Of a stretch of DNA of 49,064 nucleotides, positions 24,210 to 31,849 are shown in pieces. The notes beneath the pieces are model-generated. The model saw nothing but the letters and a program-made list of their open reading frames with translations. It was not told the DNA's origin and ran no database searches. The number at the start of each line of letters is the position of its first letter. The stretch's first letter is position 1. The translations under genes and the position numbers were made by a program. Source of the stretch: an uncultured Collinsella sp. GTDB lineage: Bacteria > Actinomycetota > Coriobacteriia > Coriobacteriales > Coriobacteriaceae. The DNA is taken from contig CAAELZ010000026.1 in assembly GCA_900756945.1 (NCBI GenBank), positions 1 through 49,064 on the forward strand, given 5' to 3'.

Positions 24210-25190
24210 CTAGTCGAGATAATCTTTAAGAAACTCAATAACGCTCATACACCAGTAGTCGGTCTCCGGCGCATGGGGCTTCATCAATGCGTGCCCCCCT
24301 TCTGAATACATGACTCCCTCATGGTGTACTCCAGCTGCATCCAGAGCATCGACCATCTTTTCATAATTGTCGGGCGATACAATATCATCGTCAGCGCATT
24401 GCCAAAGATATGTCGGAGGATACTGCTCCCACACATGCTGATTAATACAGAAATCATCGAGCGAGTCGCGACCAGCCCCGCCGCACACCGAATCAAGAAA
24501 TCTATTGTCTGATGCGTTCTCAAAGCCACGAAGATCAATCGGTGCATAACACAGGACCAAGGCTTTGGGTGCCTCGCATCCGTAGGACGCAAATCCCTTG
24601 TTGTCCGTCCCCCACTCGGCAGTTAAATGCGCACCAGCAGAAAAGCCGATAACTGCATAACTTTTTGCGACATTAAATTTCGCTGAACTCTCGAAGACAA
24701 AACGGACAGCTCGATTTAAATCGTCGATTGGACGCGGCATCAAAGGCTCGACCCTCACCCTGTATGACAGCACGAACACGTTATAGCCCGCATCGTTGAG
24801 CTCGGGGGCAACGGGAAAGCCTTCCATTTGATGACAAACGCTCTGATAACCTCCGCCCGAAACCGCAATGATAAAGGGAGCCCCGGGTCTCCCGGGAAAG
24901 AAGAACAGTTTCGTGTTGCGTCGAGTCGGATCACGGATGCAGTCGGCTTCATCCCATATATCGTAGGCAACTTGCCTCCCGTCATCCACGAGCTCGACAA
25001 TCCGATTCAATCCACGCAAAACGCGAGTAGTTTCATATGGATTAGCATCAGAATTCATATGAGACACGATGGGTTTATTCCACATGCGCTCCCAAGTTGA
25101 AGGCCGGCAAAGCATAAGGTGCTCGCCAAAGCCAGCGAACTCAGGAAGGAGCGCGATTTCGCCAAACGTCATATCGGCTGTAATTGTCAT
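24210..25190 (-). CDS. Alpha/beta hydrolase, esterase/lipase-like
   Basis: This 326-residue protein has no signal peptide. The fold signatures are the oxyanion loop FIIAVSGGGYQSV and nucleophile elbow AVIGFSAGAHL (GxSxG), with Asp in CADDDIVSPDN and His in YSEGGHALMKPH completing the triad. It resembles BD-FAE/acetyl-xylan or feruloyl esterase-type enzymes that trim acyl groups. It is the third gene of a licT-EIIBC-hydrolase unit whose base composition is clearly lower in GC than the rest of the window. A terminator-like hairpin before it may lower its expression. It probably de-acylates the sugar imported by that EIIBC. Confidence 0.85.
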   Translation of the reverse strand: MTITADMTFGEIALLPEFAGFGEHLMLCRPSTWERMWNKPIVSHMNSDANPYETTRVLRGLNRIVELVDDGRQVAYDIWDEADCIRDPTRRNTKLFFFPGRPGAPFIIAVSGGGYQSVCHQMEGFPVAPELNDAGYNVFVLSYRVRVEPLMPRPIDDLNRAVRFVFESSAKFNVAKSYAVIGFSAGAHLTAEWGTDNKGFASYGCEAPKALVLCYAPIDLRGFENASDNRFLDSVCGGAGRDSLDDFCINQHVWEQYPPTYLWQCADDDIVSPDNYEKMVDALDAAGVHHEGVMYSEGGHALMKPHAPETDYWCMSVIEFLKDYLD

Positions 25191-25212
25191 AGCTAGTCAC
25201 TCCAAAAATGAG

Positions 25213-25245
25213 GGTGGGCTCGCGTGAATCAACGGCAAGCCCACC
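25213..25245 (-). terminator. Intra-operon hairpin before hydrolase gene
   Basis: Arms GGTGGGCT and AGCCCACC on the minus strand are followed by CTCATTTTTGG. The hairpin sits just before the hydrolase ribosome-binding site, so it is a partial terminator or attenuator. Confidence 0.65.
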
Positions 25246-25295
25246 ACATGCAATCTGCCGCGGGGTTTTCGGCAGCTTACATCCCAAATAATTGT

Positions 25296-26666
25296 CTACT
25301 CCACTACTGCCTCTTCATCAGGGCGATACAGGATGTAAACGAGAACGAAGTTAAGAATTAAACCGACGACATTGCAAAGAATTGCGCCGATGAGGCTGCT
25401 CATATCACCAGAAGGATCCATATAACCGGGGAAGCTAAAAATGCCGCTCGACGTCATAACGAACGTACAGGTGTTGAAAATCGCCGGGATAACAGCACTG
25501 ATTGCTCCGGCGACCATGGAAGCGATAATGATCTTCTTGTGCTCCAAGATGATGCCGTACAGCGCCGGTTCCGTAATCCCGAAAAAGCCCGTAATGGCAC
25601 AGCTGAACCCAAGACTCTTTTCACTCGGGTCCTTCGAGCGGAGGGCAAACGCCAAACAAGCGCCGACAACACCCATGCTGCAGCAGAGAAGTCCAAGGAT
25701 AGGATCGGAGCCGACGGTCATAATATTGTTGATGGAAAGCACGATCAGGGCCCAATGGAGTCCAAGGGGGATCATAACGAGACCGAATATCGGCCCGAGA
25801 ATAACGCCGCAAAGGACGGGGCTGAACTGATAGACCGCCAGCACTGCAGTCGCAAGCAAAGAGCTCGCCTGCTGAATAACGGGGCCGATCACAAGGAGCG
25901 AGACGGGGGCGGCAACAGCAACCGTCAGGAACGGGACGAGCGCAAATGCCACAACATCGGGAAGAACCGCCCGCAGCCACTTATTAAGAACGGATGCGAA
26001 CCAAGCCGCCACGATAGCAGGAAACACCGTGGAGGAATAGCTCACCATTGTGAACTTCATGCCGAGCAAATCCAGCGCATCGCCCGCTCCGGCCGCAGCA
26101 ACGAAAGTCGGATAAATCAGGATTGCACCGAGTACCGCACCGATATATCGATCGGTTCCAAAGAACTGAGCAGCAGATGATCCGACAAGAACGGGCAGAA
26201 AATACATGCAGGCATTTCCCATGCCGTACAGCAGAGTGTATATTCCGCTCTCGGCGGAAACAGCACCCGCCGTCGTCAGAATACTAAGGACGGCGTTTAT
26301 CATTCCGCATGCGATCAAGGCAGGAAGAACGGGCATCATGATGCCGCTGATGAGCTTCATTAGCTTTCCCAGAAAGCCCTTAGTCTCTCCTTCGCTTGCC
26401 TCGGAATCTCCGGCATCAATCCCGGTTTCCTTGGCAACGATTTCATAGACCTTATCGACCTTAGGTCCCACAATCACCTGATATTGCCCCGCGGAATGGC
26501 GAATGTCGATCACGCCATCAATCGCCTTGACTTTTGCATCGTCTACGATGCTTTCGTCCTTAAGGTTGAACCTTAAACGAGTCATGCAGTGAGCTACAAA
26601 TGTAACGTTGTCTGCGCCGCCCACCATCTCGAGAATCTCGGCAGCGAGCTTGGTTGTATCTGCCAT
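25296..26666 (-). CDS. PTS transporter EIIBC, beta-glucoside superfamily (no EIIA domain)
   Basis: This 456-residue protein contains EIIB (about 1-80) with phosphocysteine Cys27 in VAHCMTRLRFNL and EIIC with about ten membrane segments (about 100-445), including FGITEPALYGI. EIIA is absent. The preceding gene encodes a BglG/LicT antiterminator, so this EIIBC is very likely both controlled by it and the donor that phosphorylates it. The sugar is probably a beta-glucoside-type compound. ATG 26666 is chosen over 26684; GGAGAA lies between them. The protein is more divergent and its gene more AT-rich than the EIIBC at 7544, so the two are not recent duplicates. Confidence 0.92.
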   Translation of the reverse strand: MADTTKLAAEILEMVGGADNVTFVAHCMTRLRFNLKDESIVDDAKVKAIDGVIDIRHSAGQYQVIVGPKVDKVYEIVAKETGIDAGDSEASEGETKGFLGKLMKLISGIMMPVLPALIACGMINAVLSILTTAGAVSAESGIYTLLYGMGNACMYFLPVLVGSSAAQFFGTDRYIGAVLGAILIYPTFVAAAGAGDALDLLGMKFTMVSYSSTVFPAIVAAWFASVLNKWLRAVLPDVVAFALVPFLTVAVAAPVSLLVIGPVIQQASSLLATAVLAVYQFSPVLCGVILGPIFGLVMIPLGLHWALIVLSINNIMTVGSDPILGLLCCSMGVVGACLAFALRSKDPSEKSLGFSCAITGFFGITEPALYGIILEHKKIIIASMVAGAISAVIPAIFNTCTFVMTSSGIFSFPGYMDPSGDMSSLIGAILCNVVGLILNFVLVYILYRPDEEAVVE

Positions 26667-26734
26667 AAATACCATTTCTCCCATGTTGAGTTTTATATGT
26701 AACCATCAGCAAAGCGCGCGCCTTTGCCAACTAA

Positions 26735-27574
26735 TTACCTTGTTTTCGATGCAATTCGATTGATGTGCATCATGAGGTAGAGTCTTTCTTCGTCTATAAG
26801 TTCCCGCCCCGTCAGTCGGCTGAGAACAGAAGCAATATCATCGGCGCACATTGATGCCACCGGATATTCTTTTTTGAGCGAGAGGTACATCTTGCGGTTG
26901 TCGCTCACGATGCTTTCGCCAGAGTTCAACCTATTGAATAAGTACTGAAGATGGGTTGCGAACCTTGCGTAATCGAAACCTTCCCGATCAACTTGAATGC
27001 CAAGCCGATTTTCAACAGCAACGGTTGACTCCTCCAGAACACGATCGTAGATATCCGCGCTAAACTCTTTAACTACTTCGCATGAGTCCGAATCGGCCAT
27101 GTTATTGATAAACGCCATGGCAATTCCAACTGCCTCATGAGCTGGAAGCCTAACGTTAAGACGTTTCCTGATTATCTTAAGTGCATACTCGCCGATTCTA
27201 AATTCGACGGGATATTGTTGGCGGACATCAAACGATAAAGGCATGCGGACAACGATATTTTGCTCCTTGCGCTTAACCGCATACGCGATATGGTCCGCAA
27301 GGATAAACGGCAAATTAGGGCTCACCTCATAAGACAGCAAACCTGTCGACATATCAATAACATCCGAGGTAAGCTCGAGAAGCTCGTCGGGGACCTCGTC
27401 AACGAGAGCGATGTAGCGAGAGCTAACGTTATAAAACGTTCGTTGAATCTCCGAAAGAGGGACCTCGTCTCCGACATTCTTAAACCCCAGACCACGGCCG
27501 AATGCAACCAACTGTCTGCCATTTCCATCGACGCAGAGGACAGCGCTGGTATTAATTCGTTTAACAATTTCCAT
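26735..27574 (-). CDS. BglG/LicT-family transcriptional antiterminator
   Basis: This 279-residue protein has an RNA-binding CAT domain (1-55: MEIVKRINTSAVLCVDGNGRQLVAFGRGLGF, as two segments) and two PRD regulatory domains. PRD1 keeps His95 (LADHIAYA), but the second usual histidine is Ala154 (GIAMAFINN). PRD2 keeps His208 (ATHLQYLF) and His270 (YLMMHINR). PTS phosphorylation of these residues controls activity in the family. It is followed 68 nt later by its EIIBC. A terminator hairpin lies just upstream in the leader, as expected for antitermination. GGGGGG precedes the start. Confidence 0.92.
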   Translation of the reverse strand: MEIVKRINTSAVLCVDGNGRQLVAFGRGLGFKNVGDEVPLSEIQRTFYNVSSRYIALVDEVPDELLELTSDVIDMSTGLLSYEVSPNLPFILADHIAYAVKRKEQNIVVRMPLSFDVRQQYPVEFRIGEYALKIIRKRLNVRLPAHEAVGIAMAFINNMADSDSCEVVKEFSADIYDRVLEESTVAVENRLGIQVDREGFDYARFATHLQYLFNRLNSGESIVSDNRKMYLSLKKEYPVASMCADDIASVLSRLTGRELIDEERLYLMMHINRIASKTR

Positions 27575-27594
27575 GTGTCCCCCCCTAAACAGAA

Positions 27595-27690
27595 CAAGGC
27601 TCCCGAAGCAGAATCCGACAATCAATGTCGACAGATGCTGCTTCAGGAGCCTTGCCTGAATATCACTCTGAGGACTAGTTTAAGCGAGCT
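27595..27690 (-). promoter_or_regulatory. Leader terminator with probable RAT antiterminator target
   Basis: On the minus strand a 17-bp stem (arms 27654-27638 CAAGGCTCCTGAAGCAG and 27611-27595, one mismatch) is followed by TTGTTCTGTTTAG. It stands about 20 nt before the antiterminator gene start. Immediately upstream, GAGTGATATTCAGGCAAGG overlaps the first arm, which is the usual arrangement of a ribonucleic antiterminator (RAT). The RAT consensus match is imperfect and should be tested by folding. Confidence 0.65.
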
Positions 27691-27774
27691 AGTGCTAATG
27701 ACCTCGAATAAACACTTCTAAACAGTTAAACGGTCGATATCTCCGTGTGAACGGTTTGGAGGCAGAGGGCGGCC

Positions 27775-28263
27775 CTATGCCTGCTGATAGTGCAGGTGCT
27801 TCTCGTCGATATCGGCCAGGTCGCGGTCGAGATAACGACGCGCAAGCCAGTTGGCCATGGGGAGGTTCTGGTCCAGGTAGTTGCCGCACTCCTCGGGAGC
27901 AGCGCCGGGGATATCGCCCTCAAAGCCAGCAACAAACTCGAACAGCTCACGCACAAGCGGCAAGATTTCCTCGCTCGTCAGATCACCAAAAACGACGAGG
28001 TAAAAGCCCGTGCGGCAGCCCATGGGCCCAAAGTAGACGATACGGCTCGACCACTCGGCATGGTTGCGAAGGAAGGTGGCGCCCAGATGCTCAATGGTGT
28101 GGCACTCGGCCGTGTTCATGACTGGCTCCTTGTTGGGCGTGGTCAGGCGCAGGTCAAAGGTGGTGACGGCGGCGCCGGTCGCCGGATCGCGGTCGATGCG
28201 GCTCACATACACGCCGGGCTCAAGCAGCAGATGGTCAACGGAAAAACTTGCAATGCGCTCCAT
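27775..28263 (-). CDS. luxS: S-ribosylhomocysteine lyase LuxS
   Basis: This 162-residue enzyme cleaves S-ribosylhomocysteine to homocysteine and the autoinducer-2 precursor DPD in the activated methyl cycle. The iron site His55/His59 lies in HTIEH, with Cys126 (APEECGNY) as third ligand; TAECHTIEHLGATFLRNH and FGPMGCRTGFYL are near-invariant. The length is normal for the family. It lies between the low-GC licT island and the FGGY-kinase gene but is probably transcribed alone; a hairpin repeat precedes it. GAGAGGA is 6 nt before the ATG. Confidence 0.97.
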   Translation of the reverse strand: MERIASFSVDHLLLEPGVYVSRIDRDPATGAAVTTFDLRLTTPNKEPVMNTAECHTIEHLGATFLRNHAEWSSRIVYFGPMGCRTGFYLVVFGDLTSEEILPLVRELFEFVAGFEGDIPGAAPEECGNYLDQNLPMANWLARRYLDRDLADIDEKHLHYQQA

Positions 28264-28277
28264 GGCAGTTCCTCTCG

Positions 28278-28359
28278 GTAGTCAATTTGGGACGGGGCTC
28301 TTTTAGCTGGTTCGAATGGTCGCACCAATCATACCAGTCAAAAAAGCCCCGTCCCAAAT
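28278..28359. repeat. Inverted repeat with GGGACGGGGCT arms
   Basis: Arms ATTTGGGACGGGGCT (28285-28299) and AGCCCCGTCCCAAAT (28345-28359) pair perfectly over 15 bp. The left segment, read on the minus strand (28308-28278), is almost the same 30 nt as 34692-34721 (AGCTAAAA.AGCCC.GTCCCAAATTGACTAC). It stands between luxS and the kinase gene and may contain the luxS promoter. Confidence 0.75.
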
Positions 28360-28368
28360 GAGCTGCCC

Positions 28369-28403
28369 GGGACGGGGATCAATGAGTTTTTAATCCCCGT
28401 CTC
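28369..28403 (-). terminator. Terminator-like hairpin after the kinase gene
   Basis: Arms GGGACGGGGAT and ATCCCCGTCTC pair across a T-rich loop, directly past the kinase stop at 28416. It is related in sequence to the neighbouring inverted repeat. Confidence 0.65.
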
Positions 28404-28415
28404 AGAATAATCATG

Positions 28416-29906
28416 CTAGGCGGTGTACGCGATTGTAGATTTCACGGCATGGCGCCAGCCGGCGATCTTTTTGGCGCGCTCGTCGGCGGACATGGTGGAC
28501 TCCACGATGCCGCGGGCGCCGTAGACGTCGACGACGTCGCGCGTGTACATGCCCAGCGCAATGCCGCAGGCCCAGGCCGCGCCCAGACCGCTCATCTCGT
28601 CGTTGCTCGCGATGCGAATGGGCGAGCCAACCAAGTCGCCCTCAAACTGCATCAGGTACGCGTCGCGCGTGGGACCGCCGTCAACACGAAGTTCGGCCAG
28701 CGCCGCGCCCGAATCCTCGACCATCGCATCAATCACGTCAAAGATCTGATAGGCGATCGACTCGTCGGCGGCCTTCACGAACTCCGCGCGACCCGTGGTG
28801 CGCGTCATGCCAAAGACGCAGCCCTCGGCGTCACTCGCCCAGTGCGGCGCGCCCAGACCGGTAAACGCCGGCACAAAGTAGACGCGGCTCGCCGGATTGG
28901 CGGCGTAGCACAGGTCGGTAACTTCCTCGGGGTTATTGATGAGCTCCAGATCGTCGCGCAGCCACGTCTTGACGGCGCCGGCGTAGCTCACGTTGCCCTC
29001 GAGCACGTACTCGGTCACGCCGTCCATGCGCCATGCGAGCGAGCTCGAAAGCCCGTGCGAGCTGGCGACGAACTCGTCGCCGACGTTCATCATGACCGAG
29101 CTGCCGGTGCCATAGGTCGCCTTGGCCATGCCGCGGCTATGGCAGCCCTGCGCAAACAAGGCGGCATGGCTGTCGCCGAGCACGCCGTGAATGGGCACGG
29201 GTGCCGGCAAAAAGCCGCCCAGGTCCGTCATGCCAAACAGGCCATCGGAATCGGTCACCTGTGGCAGGCAGGCTGCATCGACGCCAAAGGCCTCGCACAC
29301 CGGCTCGCTCCAGCAGCCACGGCGCAGGTCAAAGAGTTGCGTGCGGCTGGCGTTGGACCAGTCGCAGCGGAACTCCGCGCCGCCCGTGAGCGTCCAGACC
29401 ACCCAGGCATCGATGGTGCCCAGGCACAGCTCGCCCGCTGCAGCGGCCTCGGCAGCCGCGGGAACGTTCGCGAGGATCCAGGCCATCTTGCCCGCCGGGT
29501 AGTAGGGCGAGAGCACTAGACCCGTCGTGTCGCGCACCAGCTCGGCCACGCCCTCGCGCGCGGCCAGCTCGTCGCACAGCTCGCGGGCGCGGGCGCACTG
29601 CCACACCACGGCGTCGCACAGCGGCTCGCCCGTCGTGCGCCTCCAGGCAACGGTAGTCTCGCGCTGGTTGGAGATGCCGATGCCGGCGACGTCGGCCGGA
29701 TCGACCCCGGTCTCCTCCACCACGGCGCGCGCCACGGCCAGCACGTTGGCGGCGATCTCGGCTGGATCATGGCTCACCCAGCCGGCCTCGTTGACAATCT
29801 GGCGATGCGGGCGATCGGCACGATGAATCAAATGGCCGCCCTCGTCCACCAGCAGCGCCTTGGTGCCCTGCGTGGATTGATCGATTCCGATGATGTATTT
29901 GCTCAT
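28416..29906 (-). CDS. FGGY carbohydrate kinase, glycerol-kinase-like
   Basis: This 496-residue kinase shows the FGGY pattern: IIGIDQSTQGTKALL (phosphate-1), GIGISNQRETTVAW, YYPAGKMAW, DWSNASRTQLFDL, KATYGTGSSVMMN and RVDGGPTRDAYLMQ. It is nearest to glycerol kinases, with conserved Arg/Glu in NQRE and Asp in GDSHAALFAQ. The usual GDQQAALFGQ is altered, so the substrate may be another polyol or ketose. It lies 170 nt downstream of the isomerase/split-transketolase operon on the same strand, separated by a long hairpin, so it may phosphorylate the ketose made by the isomerase. The alternative is ordinary glycerol use, though no glpF or glpD is nearby. AGGAGAG precedes the ATG. Confidence 0.8.
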   Translation of the reverse strand: MSKYIIGIDQSTQGTKALLVDEGGHLIHRADRPHRQIVNEAGWVSHDPAEIAANVLAVARAVVEETGVDPADVAGIGISNQRETTVAWRRTTGEPLCDAVVWQCARARELCDELAAREGVAELVRDTTGLVLSPYYPAGKMAWILANVPAAAEAAAAGELCLGTIDAWVVWTLTGGAEFRCDWSNASRTQLFDLRRGCWSEPVCEAFGVDAACLPQVTDSDGLFGMTDLGGFLPAPVPIHGVLGDSHAALFAQGCHSRGMAKATYGTGSSVMMNVGDEFVASSHGLSSSLAWRMDGVTEYVLEGNVSYAGAVKTWLRDDLELINNPEEVTDLCYAANPASRVYFVPAFTGLGAPHWASDAEGCVFGMTRTTGRAEFVKAADESIAYQIFDVIDAMVEDSGAALAELRVDGGPTRDAYLMQFEGDLVGSPIRIASNDEMSGLGAAWACGIALGMYTRDVVDVYGARGIVESTMSADERAKKIAGWRHAVKSTIAYTA

Positions 29907-29964
29907 GTACTCTCCTGTCTCCCCCGTCGATTCAAAACTAAAACCCGACGGACAAGGAGCGAGT

Positions 29965-30061
29965 GGCCGTCAAGTGCCGCAGATTGCCGTGAAAAAGGAG
30001 CGCCGCGTACTTTGTGTACACAGGCGACGGTTTGAACGGCAAGGTGCGGTGCTTGGCGGCC
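29965..30061. repeat. Imperfect 26-bp inverted repeat
   Basis: Arms at 29965-29990 and 30036-30061 match in about 21 of 26 positions (cores CCGCAGATTGCCGT and ACGGCAAGGTGCGG). They enclose a loop with the self-complementary TGTACA. It lies between the transketolase C subunit and the kinase and may end or attenuate the operon transcript. Confidence 0.6.
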
Positions 30062-30076
30062 GCGCAGCGTCTGTTT

Positions 30077-31018
30077 CTACTGTTTGCCAAGGAACTCGGC
30101 GACCGTCTTGGCGATTCCGGCACCCGTCAGGCCGTAGTGCGCAAAGACCTCGGGGCTCGTGCCGGTGATGACCGGCGCATCGGGCAGGCTCAGGCACTTG
30201 ACCGGACGCGGGCAATGCTCGCCCACGACCTGCGCGACCATGGAACCCAGGCCACCGAAGGGGCTGTGCTCCTCGACGGTCACGACGGCGCGCGTGGCAC
30301 CGGCGGCCTCGATCACGGCCTCGGCATCGAGCGGCTTGACGCAGTACATATCGAGCACCGTTGCCGAGATGCCCTGCTCGGCCAGCAGATCGGCGGCGTC
30401 CACGGCATGGCGGACCATCTCACCGGTGGCGACAATCGTCACATCGGTGCCGCGGCGCACCCAGGTGGCGCGATCCATCTGGAACGGGCACTCGTCCTCA
30501 GTGTACACGTCCTCCACCGGGTTGCGGCCCACGCGGATGTAGGCCGGCTTGTTGTCGGCGACCAGGGCACGCACGAGCTCGGCGGTCTGGAAGCGATCGC
30601 TCGGCAGATACACGCGCATGTTGGGAATCGCGCTCATGGCGGCGATATCCTGCGCGGAGTGATGGCTCATGCCTAAGGCGCCGTAGGACACGCCGCCCGA
30701 GATGCCGATGAGCTTGACGTTGGTGTTGGAGTACGAAACGTCGACCTTGCACTGCTCATACGAGCGCGTGGTCACAAAGGACGCCGGCGAGGCGGCCCAG
30801 GCCTTCTTGCCGCACGAGGCCATGCCGGCGGCGATGCTCACCAGGTCCTGCTCGGCAATGCCGACCTCAACGGACTGCTGGGGATACTGATCGAAGAACG
30901 GCGTGAGCGATGCGGAGCCGCGGGAGTCGGAGCACAAGACGACGATGTCTTTATCGGTTGCGGCGGCCTCGAGCAGCGTGTCGCAGATAGCCTTGCGGTT
31001 GGCGATCTTGTTAGCCAT
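30077..31018 (-). CDS. Transketolase, C-terminal subunit
   Basis: This 313-residue protein is the pyrimidine-binding plus C-terminal half of a split transketolase. Recognisable parts are the start IVVLCSDSRGSASLTPFF, the VGIAEQDLVSIAAGMAS motif with the conserved Glu of the TPP pyrimidine site, and the C-terminal YVVTVEEHSPFGGLGSMVAQV-type segment (VTVEEHSPFGGLG). The start ATG 31018 follows AAGGAGG and overlaps the stop of the N subunit by 8 nt, so the two are made in equal amounts. Together they would transfer a two-carbon ketol unit. The isomerase before them points to a sugar-specific rather than housekeeping transketolase. Confidence 0.9.
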   Translation of the reverse strand: MANKIANRKAICDTLLEAAATDKDIVVLCSDSRGSASLTPFFDQYPQQSVEVGIAEQDLVSIAAGMASCGKKAWAASPASFVTTRSYEQCKVDVSYSNTNVKLIGISGGVSYGALGMSHHSAQDIAAMSAIPNMRVYLPSDRFQTAELVRALVADNKPAYIRVGRNPVEDVYTEDECPFQMDRATWVRRGTDVTIVATGEMVRHAVDAADLLAEQGISATVLDMYCVKPLDAEAVIEAAGATRAVVTVEEHSPFGGLGSMVAQVVGEHCPRPVKCLSLPDAPVITGTSPEVFAHYGLTGAGIAKTVAEFLGKQ

Positions 31019-31847
31019 TGATGGCCTCCTTATGGGCAGCGAAATCGGCGATGATCTGGGCATATTCCTCGTCGTTGGGCAGGTGATGATGCCAGGCGGC
31101 CTTGTCCTCCATAACAGACGAGCCATAGCCCTTCACCGTGTTGAGGATGATAACCGTGGGCTTTCCCTTGGTCTCGGCCGCAAGCGTCAGCGCGGCGTCG
31201 ATGGCCTGAATGTCGTTGCCCGGAATGGAGAGCACGTTCCAACCGAAAGCGGCCCAGCGCTCCTCCTGTGAGTCCTGCTTCATGACGTCCTCGGTGCTGC
31301 CGCTGATCTGCAGGCGATTGCGGTCCACGAGCGCGCACAGGTTATCGAGCTGGTAGTTGCCGCCGCTCATGGCGCCCTCCCAGACCGAGCCCTCGGCAAG
31401 CTCGCCGTCGCCCATGATGGTGTAGACGCGGTAGTCGCGGCCGTCCATCTTGCCGGCAAGCGCCATGCCGACGGCCACGGGCAGACCATGGCCCAGCGAG
31501 CCCGAGTTCATCTCGATGCCCTTGAGCTTGTTGTTGGGGTGGCCGATGTAGGGGCTGCCGAACTTAGAGAAGCGGGCCTTGACGTCGTCGAGGTCCAGAT
31601 AGCCCTCGTGGCAGAGCACCGCGTAGTAGGCCTCCATGGCGTGGCCCTTGGAGAGCACGAAGCGATCGCGGTTGGGATTGTCGACGGTCTCGGGCGAAAT
31701 GTTGAGGTGGTTGGCATAGAGCGTCATGAGGGCGTCGATCACCGACATGTCGCCACCGATGTGGCCGCCGGCGCCAGCCATGATGATATCGACGCAATCG
31801 CGGCGAAGGTCCCAACGCAGGGATTCAAGCTCTTCGATAGTTGCCAT
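31011..31847 (-). CDS. Transketolase, N-terminal (TPP-binding) subunit
   Basis: This 278-residue protein binds thiamine diphosphate: GGHIGGDMSVIDAL (about 27-40), SKGH (67-70), GSLGHGLPVAVG (about 116-127), MGDGELAEG (145-153, metal-diphosphate motif), and NTVKGYG. The region HPNNKLKGIEMNSGSLGHG differs from the usual HPDM...PGVDMTTGSLGQG of pentose-phosphate split transketolases, which suggests a specialised substrate. ATG 31847 follows GAGGAGAG and begins 2 nt after the isomerase stop. Split transketolases with special roles include apulose-4-phosphate and sulfofructose transketolases. Confidence 0.9.
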   Translation of the reverse strand: MATIEELESLRWDLRRDCVDIIMAGAGGHIGGDMSVIDALMTLYANHLNISPETVDNPNRDRFVLSKGHAMEAYYAVLCHEGYLDLDDVKARFSKFGSPYIGHPNNKLKGIEMNSGSLGHGLPVAVGMALAGKMDGRDYRVYTIMGDGELAEGSVWEGAMSGGNYQLDNLCALVDRNRLQISGSTEDVMKQDSQEERWAAFGWNVLSIPGNDIQAIDAALTLAAETKGKPTVIILNTVKGYGSSVMEDKAAWHHHLPNDEEYAQIIADFAAHKEAING

Positions 31848-31849
31848 TT

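Noticed and set aside
28416..29906. Certain assignment as glycerol kinase GlpK
   Set aside because: Overall likeness is good, but the usual GDQQAALFGQ segment is changed and no glycerol genes are nearby, so the gene symbol was withheld.
29907..30076. A tRNA or small RNA gene between the kinase and transketolase genes
   Set aside because: The fold is a single long imperfect stem without cloverleaf arms or T-loop sequence.
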